A DNA stretch of 64,000 nt from Candidatus Galacturonatibacter soehngenii. Lineage in GTDB: Bacteria; Bacillota; Clostridia; Lachnospirales; Lachnospiraceae. The DNA is taken from the NCBI RefSeq assembly GCF_008830185.1, contig NZ_WAGX01000003.1:344535-408534 (forward strand). Direction: 5' to 3'. Each line of letters opens with the position of its first letter. Within the stretch, counting starts at the first letter, position 1. Positions 44,633 to 54,462 of this stretch are shown here, in pieces. The notes below the pieces were generated by a model. It searched no databases, was not told the origin of the DNA, and saw only the letters and a list, made by a program, of their open reading frames with translations. Position numbers and translations under genes: made by a program.

Positions 44633-46699
44633 ATGAAGAAATTAGATAGAAGAGACAAAAAGGTTCCAAAAAAATTTAATAGAAATATGCAAAGGAAGCT
44701 AGCAGTATTATTTATTATAATAATGCTAGCTTTAATTGGATTATGTGCTAGATTAACCTATATTAATGTAGAAAGTGGAGATAAATATACAAAACAAGTG
44801 CTACAACAGCAACAATATGATAGTCAAATCATTCCTTTTCGAAGAGGGGATATCACAGACGCAAAAGGAACCGTACTTGCAACCAGCCAAAAGGTATATA
44901 ATGTGATACTAGATTGCAAAGCTGTAAATTCAAATGAAAAATATTTACAACCTACGATAGCAGCACTTACCAGTTCTTTTGATTTAAATGAATCAGAACT
45001 AAGAACAACAATAAGTGAAAAAAAAGATAGCAGATACGTAGTCTTATTAAAGAGATTAAGTTACGAGGAGATACAGCCATTCATCCAATTACAAAACGAA
45101 TTGGATGAAAAAAAGAATAAAAAAAATCCTTATATTAAAGGGGTATGGTTTGAAGATGAATATTTAAGAACCTATCCATATAATTCATTAGCAAGCAGTG
45201 TGCTTGGATTTACGGTTTCTGGTAATGTTGGTAATTGGGGAATTGAACAATATTATAATGATGAGTTAAATGGAGTAGATGGCCGAGAATACGGATACTT
45301 AAATGATGATTCTGAATTAAAACGAACGGTGAAGCCTGCAATCGATGGACATACGGTAGTATCGACAATCGATGCTACGGTCCAAGGAATTGTCGAGAAG
45401 CATATTGCGGAGTTTAATGAGAAATATAAAGGTAATTTTAGAGCGGAGGATGATGGAAGTACGAATACTTCTGTCATAATAGCAAATCCTAATGATGGAA
45501 GTATTTTGGCTATGGCCAGTAGTGCCAATCAATATGATTTAAATAATCCAAGGGATTTATCAAGTTATTTTTCAGAAGAAGAAATCGAAGCGATGGATGA
45601 TGAAACCAAATTAAATAATTTAAATCAGATTTGGAGAAACTCAAGCATTTCAAATACGTTTGAACCTGGTTCAACTGCAAAACCTTTGACAGTAGCTTCT
45701 GCTTTAGACAGTGGTAAAATTACAGGTAATGAATCCTATGAATGTAATGGATATTTGGATATTGGTGGTTGGAAGATTGGATGTAATGGAACCCATGGAG
45801 CGATATCTGTTGAAAGAGCTATTATGAAATCTTGTAACGTAGCAATGATGAGGATTTCACAGGTAGAAGGAAAAGAAATATTTGCGAAATACCAAAGTAT
45901 ATTTGGAATTGGGAAAAAAACAGGAATTGATTTACCAGGTGAAGCGAGTGGAATGTTCTATTCATTAGAGAATATGGGGGTAACGGATTTAGCAACGAAT
46001 TCATTTGGGCAAAATTTTGATGTTACCATGATACAAATGGTATCGGCTTTTTCATCAGTAATAAATGGTGGTTATTTTTATAAGCCTCATGTGGTTAGTA
46101 AAATATTAGATGCTAATGGGGCTACAGTATCGACATATGATCCAATTTTATTAAAACAAACCGTTTCAAAAAGTACTTCTGATAAATTAAAACAATACTT
46201 ATATAAGACGGTTAGTACGCAAGAGGGTACGGGAAAGACCGCAAGAGTCGAAGGATATACGATGGGTGGAAAGACTGGTACAGCAGAAAAACGAAATAGA
46301 GATAAAACAAATTATGTTGTATCATTTATTGGATATGTACCACAGGATAATCCACAAGTAGTAGTTTATGTTACGATTGATGAACCAAATGTACAAGATC
46401 AGGCGCATAGTACATTTGCACAAGAAGTCGCAAAAGCAATCTTAGAGGAAGTATTGCCTTATTTAAATATATTTCCAACAGAACCAGTAACAAAGACTGA
46501 GACAGAGACAACACAGGACACAACGCAAGATACAGCGCAGACGAACGAACAAGGGCAGACAACACAAGATGCGACACAAGGAAATGAAACACAAGACACT
46601 ACAGGGCAAGAGTCGGAACAAGACACACAAGAGTACGACCTGCCATATAAACCAGGTAATGTAACTGAGGATAATAGGTCAGAAAATTCACGAGAATAA
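44633..46699 (+). CDS. Class B penicillin-binding protein (FtsI/PBP2-type transpeptidase)
   Basis: A 688-residue septal transpeptidase with an N-terminal span (about residues 20-42), a dimerisation domain and the transpeptidase domain. Catalytic motifs are intact: Ser347-x-x-Lys350 (EPGSTAKP), Ser400-Cys-Asn402 (KSCNVA) and Lys547-Thr-Gly549 (GGKTGTAEK). There is no PASTA domain. The last ~60 residues are a low-complexity Thr/Gln/Glu/Asp tail (TTQDTTQDTAQ type), probably a flexible outer tail. ATG 44633 is used. Paired with FtsW and FtsL encoded nearby. Confidence 0.93.
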   Translation: MKKLDRRDKKVPKKFNRNMQRKLAVLFIIIMLALIGLCARLTYINVESGDKYTKQVLQQQQYDSQIIPFRRGDITDAKGTVLATSQKVYNVILDCKAVNSNEKYLQPTIAALTSSFDLNESELRTTISEKKDSRYVVLLKRLSYEEIQPFIQLQNELDEKKNKKNPYIKGVWFEDEYLRTYPYNSLASSVLGFTVSGNVGNWGIEQYYNDELNGVDGREYGYLNDDSELKRTVKPAIDGHTVVSTIDATVQGIVEKHIAEFNEKYKGNFRAEDDGSTNTSVIIANPNDGSILAMASSANQYDLNNPRDLSSYFSEEEIEAMDDETKLNNLNQIWRNSSISNTFEPGSTAKPLTVASALDSGKITGNESYECNGYLDIGGWKIGCNGTHGAISVERAIMKSCNVAMMRISQVEGKEIFAKYQSIFGIGKKTGIDLPGEASGMFYSLENMGVTDLATNSFGQNFDVTMIQMVSAFSSVINGGYFYKPHVVSKILDANGATVSTYDPILLKQTVSKSTSDKLKQYLYKTVSTQEGTGKTARVEGYTMGGKTGTAEKRNRDKTNYVVSFIGYVPQDNPQVVVYVTIDEPNVQDQAHSTFAQEVAKAILEEVLPYLNIFPTEPVTKTETETTQDTTQDTAQTNEQGQTTQDATQGNETQDTTGQESEQDTQEYDLPYKPGNVTEDNRSENSRE

Positions 46700-46769
46700 T
46701 GAATAATAATTTTCATAACCTCACTGTAAAAGAAATAAAATATAATAATGACTTTTACGAGGATATGAT

Positions 46770-48701
46770 ATGATCAAAAGTAAGACATTTAATAGAAAAA
46801 AGATTGTGATTGTTTTTATAGCTATTTTCTTAATCCTGTTGGCCTTGGTGGGACGATTATTTTACTTAATGATAGCTAAGTCAGAATATTATCAAGAGAA
46901 AGCAGATCAACTACATGAACGCGAAAGAGAAATAAAAGCGGCAAGAGGAAAAATAATTGATGCAACAGGCCAAATCGTTGCTACGAATAAAACGGTTTGT
47001 ACCATATCTGTAATTCACAATCAGATTAAGGAACCTGAAAAGGTAATCAGCATACTTGCAAATGAATTAGAACTTTCTGAGGAAATAGTAAGAAAGAGAG
47101 TTGAAAAATATAGTTCAATCGAGCGAGTGAAGACAAATGTGGATAAGGAAATTGGAGATAAAATCAGGTCCTATGCATTAGCAGGAGTAAAAGTAGACGA
47201 AGATTTCAAACGCTACTACCCATATGATACGCTTGCCTCCAAAGTACTTGGTTTTACTGGAAGTGACAATCAAGGAATTATAGGGCTTGAAGTAAAATAT
47301 GAAACATATTTGAAGGGACAAAATGGATACATACTTACTATGACAGACGCCCGAGGTGTAGAAATTGAAGATGCTGCTGAAGGAAGAATGGAGCCAATTG
47401 CGGGAAATGATTTATATATAAGCTTGGATAGTAATATACAAAAATTTGCAGAACAATCAGCGGCTAAAGTTATGAAGGCAAAATCAGCAGAAAGTGTAAG
47501 TATTATTGTTATGAATCCAAAGAATGGTGAGATTATGGCTATGGTAAATCTTCCCGAATTTAATTTAAATGACCCCTTTACTTTAAACACAGAAAACACT
47601 GGACTTATTGATGAGAAAACAAAGCAGACTATGTTAAACCAGATGTGGAGAAACCGATGCATCAATGATACTTATGAGCCTGGCTCCACATTTAAAATAT
47701 TAACTGCAGCGGCAGGCTTAGAGGAAGGTGTTGTAACGCTTGAAGATACCTTTAGCTGTCCAGGTTTTAAAATAGTAGAGGATAGGCGTATTAGGTGTCA
47801 TAAAATTGCAGGACATGGAGGAGAAACCTTTATACAGGGTGTTATGAATTCTTGTAATCCTGTTTTTATAGAGGTTGGTTTACGATTAGGAGTCGATAAT
47901 ATATTTAAATATTTTAACCAACTTGGGCTAATGACAAAGACAGGAGTGGATTTGCCAGGTGAGGCAGGAACGATTATGCATAAAAAAGAAAATGTTGGAC
48001 TTGTAGAACTTGCAACCATGTCCTTTGGTCAATCGTTTCAAATTACACCGATTCAATTAGCCACAACAGTAAGTTCTATCGTTAATGGAGGAACAAGAAT
48101 CACACCGCATTTTGGAGTTTCGGTTCGAGCCTATGATGGAGAATTAATTAAAAACTTTACTTATCCAGAAAAAAATAATGTGATTTCAAAGGAAACATCT
48201 GAAACGATGCGTTCTATATTAGAAAAAGTAGTTTCTGAAGGTACAGGAAAAAAAGCATATATTCCAGGTTTTCGAATTGGTGGAAAGACAGCTACATCAC
48301 AGACGCTGCCAAGAAGTGCAAAAAAATATATATCCTCATTTATTGGGTTTGCACCAGCAGAAGACCCTCAGGTTTTAGCCCTTGCAGTTATTTATGATCC
48401 AAAAGGTATTTATTATGGAGGAACAATAGCAGCACCAGTCGTTCAAGAGATATTTGGAAATATATTGCCTTATCTTGGAATTGAGCAGGTATATGAAGCA
48501 AATGAAATAGAAGAATTCAATATAGGCGATATTACGATGCCAAATTTGGTTGGATTATCGAAAACAGAAGCATCCTCCATATTAAAAGAATATGATTTGA
48601 ATGTCGAATACTTAAATGAAGGAGAAACAGTAACCGATCAGTTTCCGTTAGCAAATGAAACGATTCGTAAAACGAGTAATATTATTCTCTATTTAGAGTA
48701 A
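46770..48701 (+). CDS. SpoVD-like class B penicillin-binding protein with PASTA domain
   Basis: A 643-residue second transpeptidase with an N-terminal span, the dimerisation domain and one C-terminal PASTA domain (MPNLVGLSKTEASSIL...). That layout and length match SpoVD, which makes spore cortex peptidoglycan. The first two motifs are normal: Ser306-x-x-Lys309 (EPGSTFK) and Ser361-Cys-Asn363. The third reads Lys506-Thr-Ala508 (GGKTATSQT) instead of KTG. Assignment to sporulation is by domain layout and neighbours; a vegetative role is possible. Gene spacing from the first PBP is 70 bp. Confidence 0.87.
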   Translation: MIKSKTFNRKKIVIVFIAIFLILLALVGRLFYLMIAKSEYYQEKADQLHEREREIKAARGKIIDATGQIVATNKTVCTISVIHNQIKEPEKVISILANELELSEEIVRKRVEKYSSIERVKTNVDKEIGDKIRSYALAGVKVDEDFKRYYPYDTLASKVLGFTGSDNQGIIGLEVKYETYLKGQNGYILTMTDARGVEIEDAAEGRMEPIAGNDLYISLDSNIQKFAEQSAAKVMKAKSAESVSIIVMNPKNGEIMAMVNLPEFNLNDPFTLNTENTGLIDEKTKQTMLNQMWRNRCINDTYEPGSTFKILTAAAGLEEGVVTLEDTFSCPGFKIVEDRRIRCHKIAGHGGETFIQGVMNSCNPVFIEVGLRLGVDNIFKYFNQLGLMTKTGVDLPGEAGTIMHKKENVGLVELATMSFGQSFQITPIQLATTVSSIVNGGTRITPHFGVSVRAYDGELIKNFTYPEKNNVISKETSETMRSILEKVVSEGTGKKAYIPGFRIGGKTATSQTLPRSAKKYISSFIGFAPAEDPQVLALAVIYDPKGIYYGGTIAAPVVQEIFGNILPYLGIEQVYEANEIEEFNIGDITMPNLVGLSKTEASSILKEYDLNVEYLNEGETVTDQFPLANETIRKTSNIILYLE

Positions 48702-48707
48702 AATAAG

Positions 48708-48736
48708 TTGATAAATCATAAAAAAAGAATTATACT
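48708..48736 (+). promoter_or_regulatory. Internal promoter before mraY
   Basis: TTGATA (48708-48713)-17 bp-TATACT (48731-48736), 50 bp ahead of mraY. It would allow mraY-murD-ftsW to be expressed apart from the two PBP genes. Confidence 0.6.
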
Positions 48737-48785
48737 AATTCGTGTTGGGTAAAACGAAAACAAAAGAATTTTAGAGGTGTAAATC

Positions 48786-49742
48786 ATGGATTACAAGGTG
48801 GTAATACCGGTTATAGCTGCTTTTATTATAAGTGCAATTACAGGGCCGGGCATAATTAAATATTTGACAAAGCTAAAGGCTGGCCAGACGGTAAGAGAGG
48901 ATGGACCACAGTCTCATTTGAAGAAAACGGGTACTCCTACTATGGGAGGCGTTTTAATATTATTAAGCATTGTAATTGTCTCATTGTTTTATATACAAAA
49001 CTATCCAAAGATTATTCCCATCTTATTTGTAACGCTAGGTTTTGGAATCATTGGTTTTTTGGATGACTATATAAAGGTTGTTTTAAAACGCTCTATGGGG
49101 CTATCTGTAATGCAAAAAATGGCAGGAGAAATTATTGTTACAGTCATTTTTGCATACTATTTGATTAATTTTACTGATGTAGGACTAGAGCTTATTATAC
49201 CTTTTACCAATGGTAAATACTTAGAGATTGGCGCGTTTGCGATTCCAATAATGTTTGTTGCAATTATTGGGACGGTAAACGGTGTTAACTTTACAGATGG
49301 ATTAGATGGGTTGGCATCAAGTGTTACTGTTTTAGTAGCAACTTTCTTTTCATTAGTTGCTGTTATCAAAGGAAGTGGAATAGAGCCAATTACTTGTGCA
49401 GTCGTTGGGAGTTTACTTGGGTTTTTATTATTTAATGCTCATCCAGCGAGAGTATTTATGGGAGATACTGGTTCGCTTGCACTTGGTGGATTTGTTGCTG
49501 CCACAGCATATATGCTTAAGATGCCGTTATTTATTCTAATTGTTGGATTGATTTATTTGGTTGAAGTGATTTCTGTTATGATGCAAGTAACTTACTTTAA
49601 GTTAACAAAAGGAAAGAGAATCTTTAAAATGGCACCAATTCATCATCATTTTGAATTGTGTGGCTGGTCAGAGACAAAAGTAGTTACCGTATTTACAATT
49701 ATTACAGCAATACTTTGTTTGATTGGTTTATTAGCAATGTAA
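48786..49742 (+). CDS. mraY: Phospho-N-acetylmuramoyl-pentapeptide transferase
   Basis: A 318-residue, ~10-span enzyme making lipid I. Active-site pieces are FLDDYIKV, NFTDGLDGLA, FMGDTGSLALGG and the terminal APIHHHFELCGWSE. The ribosome site is TTAGAGGTG. Followed 15 bp later by murD. Confidence 0.97.
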   Translation: MDYKVVIPVIAAFIISAITGPGIIKYLTKLKAGQTVREDGPQSHLKKTGTPTMGGVLILLSIVIVSLFYIQNYPKIIPILFVTLGFGIIGFLDDYIKVVLKRSMGLSVMQKMAGEIIVTVIFAYYLINFTDVGLELIIPFTNGKYLEIGAFAIPIMFVAIIGTVNGVNFTDGLDGLASSVTVLVATFFSLVAVIKGSGIEPITCAVVGSLLGFLLFNAHPARVFMGDTGSLALGGFVAATAYMLKMPLFILIVGLIYLVEVISVMMQVTYFKLTKGKRIFKMAPIHHHFELCGWSETKVVTVFTIITAILCLIGLLAM

Positions 49743-49757
49743 GTAGGAGGAAGTGCA

Positions 49758-51113
49758 ATGAATTTTGCAGGTAAAAAAGTTTGCGTGATTGGAACTGGAA
49801 TTAGTGGTATCGCAGCAGCGGTGCTGTTATCCAAAAAGGGCGCTAACGTTTTATTATATGATGGAAATGATAAGTTACAAAAAGAAGCAATAAAAGACCA
49901 GCTAGCAGGTCATACTGAAATCGAAATATACTTAGGTGATTTTCCAAAAGAAAAACTATCGCTCCTTGATTTAGCTGTAATAAGTCCTGGGGTACCAACC
50001 GATATACCTATAGTTGAGATGTTAAAGAATAACGGAATAAAAATATGGGGAGAAATAGAGCTTGCATACCATTGTGGTAAAGGAAAGGTAGTAGCGATTA
50101 CAGGAACAAATGGAAAGACTACAACAACAGCCTTAACTGGCGAGATAATGAAGAATTATTTTGAAAGCGTATTTGTTGTAGGAAACATAGGAATTCCATA
50201 CACAAGTGTTGTAGACCAAATGGTAGACCATACGGTAACGGTTGCAGAAATAAGTAGTTTCCAATTAGAAACCATTGAGGAGTTTAGACCAGTTTCCTCT
50301 GCTATTTTAAATATTACTCCAGATCATTTGAATCGCCACAAGACTATGGAAAATTACATAAAAGTCAAGAAAAGTATAACGTTAAATCAATCCAAGGAAG
50401 ATACATGTGTTTTAAATTACGAGGATGAAATATTAAGAGAATTTGGGAAAAAGCTTCCTAACAAAGTAATATTTTTCAGTAGTCTTACAAAGTTATCAAA
50501 AGGAATCTATCTTGATGGAGATGATATCGTTTATCAAGATAATACAGATACCTATCACATTTGCAAAACAACGCAACTAAAACTTCTTGGTAGACATAAT
50601 CATGAAAATGTCATGGCTGCGATTGGTTTAGCAATTAGTATGGGAGTACCACACGAAGTGATTCGTGACACGATTATGAAATTTGCTGGTGTAGAGCATC
50701 GAATTGAATTTGTGATGGAAAAAAATCAAGTGGCTTATTATAATGATTCAAAGGGAACGAATCCCGATGCAGCGATTAAAGGGATTCAGGCAATGAATCG
50801 CCCTACGATATTGATAGGAGGCGGTTATGATAAGGATTCTGAATATGAAGAGTGGATACAATCTTTTGAAGGGAAAGTACGATATCTTATATTAATTGGA
50901 GAGACAAAAGAAAAGATTGCAAAAGCAGCTAGAAAATGTGGATTTGAAAATATCATTTTTGCCGAGAACTTAAAAGAGGCGGTAGAAATAAGTGCCTCAA
51001 AGGCTGAGATAGGAAATGCTGTTTTGCTATCCCCTGCATGCGCAAGCTGGGGAATGTTTAAAAATTATGAAGAGCGTGGGAACATGTTTAAAAATTATGT
51101 TCATAATTTATAA
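49758..51113 (+). CDS. murD: UDP-N-acetylmuramoylalanine--D-glutamate ligase
   Basis: A 451-residue ligase adding D-Glu to the muramyl peptide. The Rossmann start VIGTGISGIAAAV binds UDP, and the P-loop is ITGTNGKTTTTALTGEIM. The Mur-ligase motif NDSKGTNPDA is present. The ribosome site is GTAGGAGG. It lies in the usual mraY-murD-ftsW order. Confidence 0.97.
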   Translation: MNFAGKKVCVIGTGISGIAAAVLLSKKGANVLLYDGNDKLQKEAIKDQLAGHTEIEIYLGDFPKEKLSLLDLAVISPGVPTDIPIVEMLKNNGIKIWGEIELAYHCGKGKVVAITGTNGKTTTTALTGEIMKNYFESVFVVGNIGIPYTSVVDQMVDHTVTVAEISSFQLETIEEFRPVSSAILNITPDHLNRHKTMENYIKVKKSITLNQSKEDTCVLNYEDEILREFGKKLPNKVIFFSSLTKLSKGIYLDGDDIVYQDNTDTYHICKTTQLKLLGRHNHENVMAAIGLAISMGVPHEVIRDTIMKFAGVEHRIEFVMEKNQVAYYNDSKGTNPDAAIKGIQAMNRPTILIGGGYDKDSEYEEWIQSFEGKVRYLILIGETKEKIAKAARKCGFENIIFAENLKEAVEISASKAEIGNAVLLSPACASWGMFKNYEERGNMFKNYVHNL

Positions 51114-51145
51114 GTATCTTTTAGGTATAATAGAGGAGAGTTTGC

Positions 51146-52264
51146 ATGAGTCCAAGGAATGAGAGATCGCGTAGACCCAAAAAAGAAAATTATTTTGACT
51201 ATAGCTTATTATTTATCATCATATTTTTAATATGCTTTGGATTAGTTATGCTATACAGTACGAGCTCCTATAACGGACAGATTAAAGCAAATGGTGATTC
51301 GGCTTTTTATTTGAAGAAGCAGTTGACTGCAACAATATTAGGGTTAATTGCCATGATGATTATTGCAAGGATTGATTACCATTTCTGGGAAAGATTTACT
51401 TTACTGGCATTTTTGTTATCTCATGTTTTGTCAGCTGCAGTTTTGTTTGTAGGTTCAGATTTTAATGGTTCAAAAAGATGGCTAAAGATAGGACCTTTGT
51501 CTTTTCAACCATCTGAATTTGCCAAATTAGCAGTTATTCTTTTCTTGGCATTAGTAATCAGTAAGGTATCTAAGAAAATTAAGCAGTTTCGAACCATGCT
51601 ACTTGTAATTACGCTATGTGGGCCTATAGTAGCTTTAGTAGGTGTTAACAATCTTAGTACAGCTATTATTATACTTGGTATTGCAGTTATTCTAATTTTT
51701 GTTGCAAGCCCGAAATATCTTCAATTTATATTAATTGGTGTAGGTGGAATTGCTTTTATGGGAATTTTTATCTATTTAGAGCAATACCGCGCAGAAAGAC
51801 TTAAAATATGGCTGAATCCAGAAGACTTTGATAAAGGATATCAGACATTACAAGGACTGTATGCAATCGGATCTGGAGGAATACTTGGAAAAGGACTTGG
51901 CCAAAGTATGCAAAAGCTTGGCTTTGTACCAGAGGCCCAAAACGATATGATTTTTTCTATCATTTGTGAAGAATTGGGATTGTTTGGTGCAGTCTGCCTT
52001 ATCTTATTGTTTATGCTGATGATTTGGAGGTTTATGATTATAGCCAATAATGCACCAGATTTGTATGGAGCACTGATTGTTGTTGGTATTATGGGACATA
52101 TTGCACTTCAAGTTATTTTAAATATTGCCGTAGTAACGAATTCGATTCCAAATACAGGAATTACATTACCTTTTATAAGTTATGGAGGTACTTCTGCCTT
52201 GTTTCTTTTATCTGAGATGGGGCTTGCACTAAGTGTATCAAGGCAAGTTAAGTTAGAAAAATAA
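51146..52264 (+). CDS. ftsW: Septal peptidoglycan polymerase FtsW (SEDS family)
   Basis: A 372-residue polytopic SEDS protein polymerising lipid II, partnered with the class B PBP. Signatures are LVMLYSTSSY, GSKRWLKIGPLSFQPSEFAKLAVI and PNTGITLPFISYGGTSAL. GAGGAG precedes ATG 51146. In many bacteria murG follows; here the next gene is murA. Confidence 0.95.
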   Translation: MSPRNERSRRPKKENYFDYSLLFIIIFLICFGLVMLYSTSSYNGQIKANGDSAFYLKKQLTATILGLIAMMIIARIDYHFWERFTLLAFLLSHVLSAAVLFVGSDFNGSKRWLKIGPLSFQPSEFAKLAVILFLALVISKVSKKIKQFRTMLLVITLCGPIVALVGVNNLSTAIIILGIAVILIFVASPKYLQFILIGVGGIAFMGIFIYLEQYRAERLKIWLNPEDFDKGYQTLQGLYAIGSGGILGKGLGQSMQKLGFVPEAQNDMIFSIICEELGLFGAVCLILLFMLMIWRFMIIANNAPDLYGALIVVGIMGHIALQVILNIAVVTNSIPNTGITLPFISYGGTSALFLLSEMGLALSVSRQVKLEK

Positions 52265-52367
52265 GAAAATCAAAATTTTATTGATAGATAAGCTTCATTA
52301 TGAAGAAATTTACATAAGATAGAGTAGATAAGTGTATTAATAATTAATACGAATATGGAGGTTGACT

Positions 52368-53618
52368 TTGAACTCTATCAAAATTTCAGGCGGTACACCA
52401 CTTAGTGGTGAAGTAGTAGTCCAAGGTTCTAAAAATGCAGCATTACCAATGATTGCTGCATCAATACTTTGTAAAGATATTAGTGTTTTACATAATTGTC
52501 CACATATTATTGATGTTTATAATATGATTGAAATATTAAAGACAATTGGATGTAAGGTAGTATGGGAAGGTAATTCCCTTATTATAGATTCAACATATGT
52601 AAATTCATATGAGATACCAACTAAGTTGGCAGACAAAATGAGATCTTCCATATTAATGTCTGGTGCATTACTTGGAAGAATGAAGAATGCAGTTATTCCA
52701 TATCCAGGTGGCTGTGTAATTGGAGAAAGACCAATTGATCTTCATTTAGCTGCATTTAAGCAAATGAATATTGGCATATATGAAAGAGAAGATGGTTTGG
52801 TAGCTAATACCACACAAATTATTGGTAATACCATAAATATGGCGATATCAAGTGTGGGAGCAACAGAAAACGTTATGCTTGCTGGCGTATGTGCGACAGG
52901 AATTACAATTATTAAAAATGCTGCAATGGAACCAGAAGTTGAGGAACTAGGCAGATTTCTTAATAAAATGGGAGGAGATGTAAAAGGAGCAGGCACAGAA
53001 ACAATTACCATAAATGGTGTAAAAAATCTTCACGGAGCACAGATAGATATTGTGTCTGACCGTATTGCAGCTGGAACCTATATTTTGGCGGCGGTCGGAA
53101 CAAGGGGTAAAATTACTTTACAAAATGCTCCTATCAGCCATATGAATGCGTTGTTTGAAGTAGTTGAAGAAATGGGGGCAAGTTATAACCTAGAGAATAA
53201 CAATGTTCTTATTGATGCGAGTTATGCAATAAATCCTGTTAAGAATGTGGTTACTAGTATATATCCAGGTTTTCCTACTGATTTACAATCACAGCTTTTG
53301 TCTGTTCTTACGATTGCTAAGGGCATAAGTCATGTGAGTGAGAGTATTTTTGAAGCTCGATTTAAAACGGTAGAATGGCTTTTAAAGATGGGTGCCAATA
53401 TTGTATTAGATAACAATCATGCTAAGATTATTGGTGTAGAAGGTTTGCATGGTGAAGAAGTTAGGGCAAAAGAACTGCGAGGAGGTGCAGCACTAATAAT
53501 TGCTGGCTTAATAGCCAAAGGTAATACAAATATTTTAGATGCCTATTATATTCAAAGGGGCTATCAGGATATATGCAAAGATTTAGCAATGCTGGGAGCT
53601 GATATTCATTATGAGTAA
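52368..53618 (+). CDS. murA: UDP-N-acetylglucosamine 1-carboxyvinyltransferase
   Basis: A 416-residue enzyme of the first committed peptidoglycan step. It opens with ISGGTPLSGEVVVQGSKNAA. The fosfomycin-target cysteine is in PYPGGCVIGERPIDLH, and the RGGAALIIAGLIA motif is near the end. TTG 52368 is chosen, 6-7 bases after GGAGG; TTG 52362 is too close to it. Its stop overlaps ftsQ by 8 bases. About 100 AT-rich bases after ftsW may hold a promoter. Confidence 0.96.
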   Translation: MNSIKISGGTPLSGEVVVQGSKNAALPMIAASILCKDISVLHNCPHIIDVYNMIEILKTIGCKVVWEGNSLIIDSTYVNSYEIPTKLADKMRSSILMSGALLGRMKNAVIPYPGGCVIGERPIDLHLAAFKQMNIGIYEREDGLVANTTQIIGNTINMAISSVGATENVMLAGVCATGITIIKNAAMEPEVEELGRFLNKMGGDVKGAGTETITINGVKNLHGAQIDIVSDRIAAGTYILAAVGTRGKITLQNAPISHMNALFEVVEEMGASYNLENNNVLIDASYAINPVKNVVTSIYPGFPTDLQSQLLSVLTIAKGISHVSESIFEARFKTVEWLLKMGANIVLDNNHAKIIGVEGLHGEEVRAKELRGGAALIIAGLIAKGNTNILDAYYIQRGYQDICKDLAMLGADIHYE

Positions 53619-54333
53619 GATAAACAAAAGAAAGCTGATTCTTGTTTTAATTTTCGTTGTATTACTTGTAGCGTCAGCTATAACAATGATAAGCGTTTTT
53701 TCTATTAAAGAAATAACAATAACAGGAAATGAGCATTATTCAGAAGAGGAAATGAAGGAAATCATATTTAACAACCGATATTGTTATAATTCGCTTTACT
53801 TGTACTGGAAATACAACTACAAAAAAGATTATTCTATTCCATTTGTTGATACAGTGGAAATCCATCTGTTATCAGGTAACAAGGTTAAGGTAAATGTGTA
53901 TGAAAAAAGTATGGTGGGATATATTGAATATCTTGGTTCCTATATGTATTTTGATAAGGATGGAATTGTTGTTGAAAGTTCCTCAGAAGCTATTTTAGGA
54001 ATACCATTAATAACGGGGTTAAAGTTTGATCATATTTTACTTTACAGGGAATTAGAAGTAGAAGATAAAGGTGTTTTTAATACCATTGTCAGTGTGACCC
54101 AGTTATTAGCAAAATATCAAATAACGCCAGATAAAATCTATTTCAATAGTCACTATGAAATGACACTTTATTTTGCAGATGCTAGAGTGTATCTTGGAAA
54201 GGATAGCGAAACAGAGGAAAAGATTATAAGGCTTAGAAGTATTTTGCCAGACTTGGAAGGGTTATCCGGTGTGCTTCATATGGAAAATTATCAAGAGGGT
54301 ACATCAAATATTACGTTTGAAAAAGATAAATGA
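53611..54333 (+). CDS. ftsQ: Cell division protein FtsQ/DivIB
   Basis: A 240-residue bitopic protein with an N-terminal span (residues ~8-28) followed by a POTRA domain (IKEITITGNEHYSEEEMKE) and the FtsQ beta domain (VNVYEKSMVGYIEY, DKDGIVVESS). It is coupled to murA and precedes ftsZ, the DivIB position. Confidence 0.9.
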   Translation: MSKINKRKLILVLIFVVLLVASAITMISVFSIKEITITGNEHYSEEEMKEIIFNNRYCYNSLYLYWKYNYKKDYSIPFVDTVEIHLLSGNKVKVNVYEKSMVGYIEYLGSYMYFDKDGIVVESSSEAILGIPLITGLKFDHILLYRELEVEDKGVFNTIVSVTQLLAKYQITPDKIYFNSHYEMTLYFADARVYLGKDSETEEKIIRLRSILPDLEGLSGVLHMENYQEGTSNITFEKDK

Positions 54334-54384
54334 TAAAAAAACACGAATAAATGAAAGAATTTAGTAGAAAATATCAAAATTATG

Positions 54385-54413
54385 TTGATAAATTATCAAA
54401 AAAAATATATTAT
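54385..54413 (+). promoter_or_regulatory. ftsZ promoter
   Basis: TTGATA (54385-54390)-17 bp-TATTAT (54408-54413) in the 130-bp gap before ftsZ. This gives ftsZ its own expression, which is common. Confidence 0.6.
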
Positions 54414-54462
54414 ATAAAGAGTAAGTTTTTTATGTGAAAAGGAATGTGAAGGAGGAAGAACC

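Noticed and set aside
46700-46769. Possible sigma-E-type promoter before the SpoVD-like gene
   Set aside because: TATAAT-like words are present, but no -35/-10 pair matches the sigma-E consensus well enough to report.
47270-47665. 131-residue frame antisense to the SpoVD-like gene
   Set aside because: Shadow of a conserved transpeptidase; hydrophobic composition follows from the opposite strand's codons.
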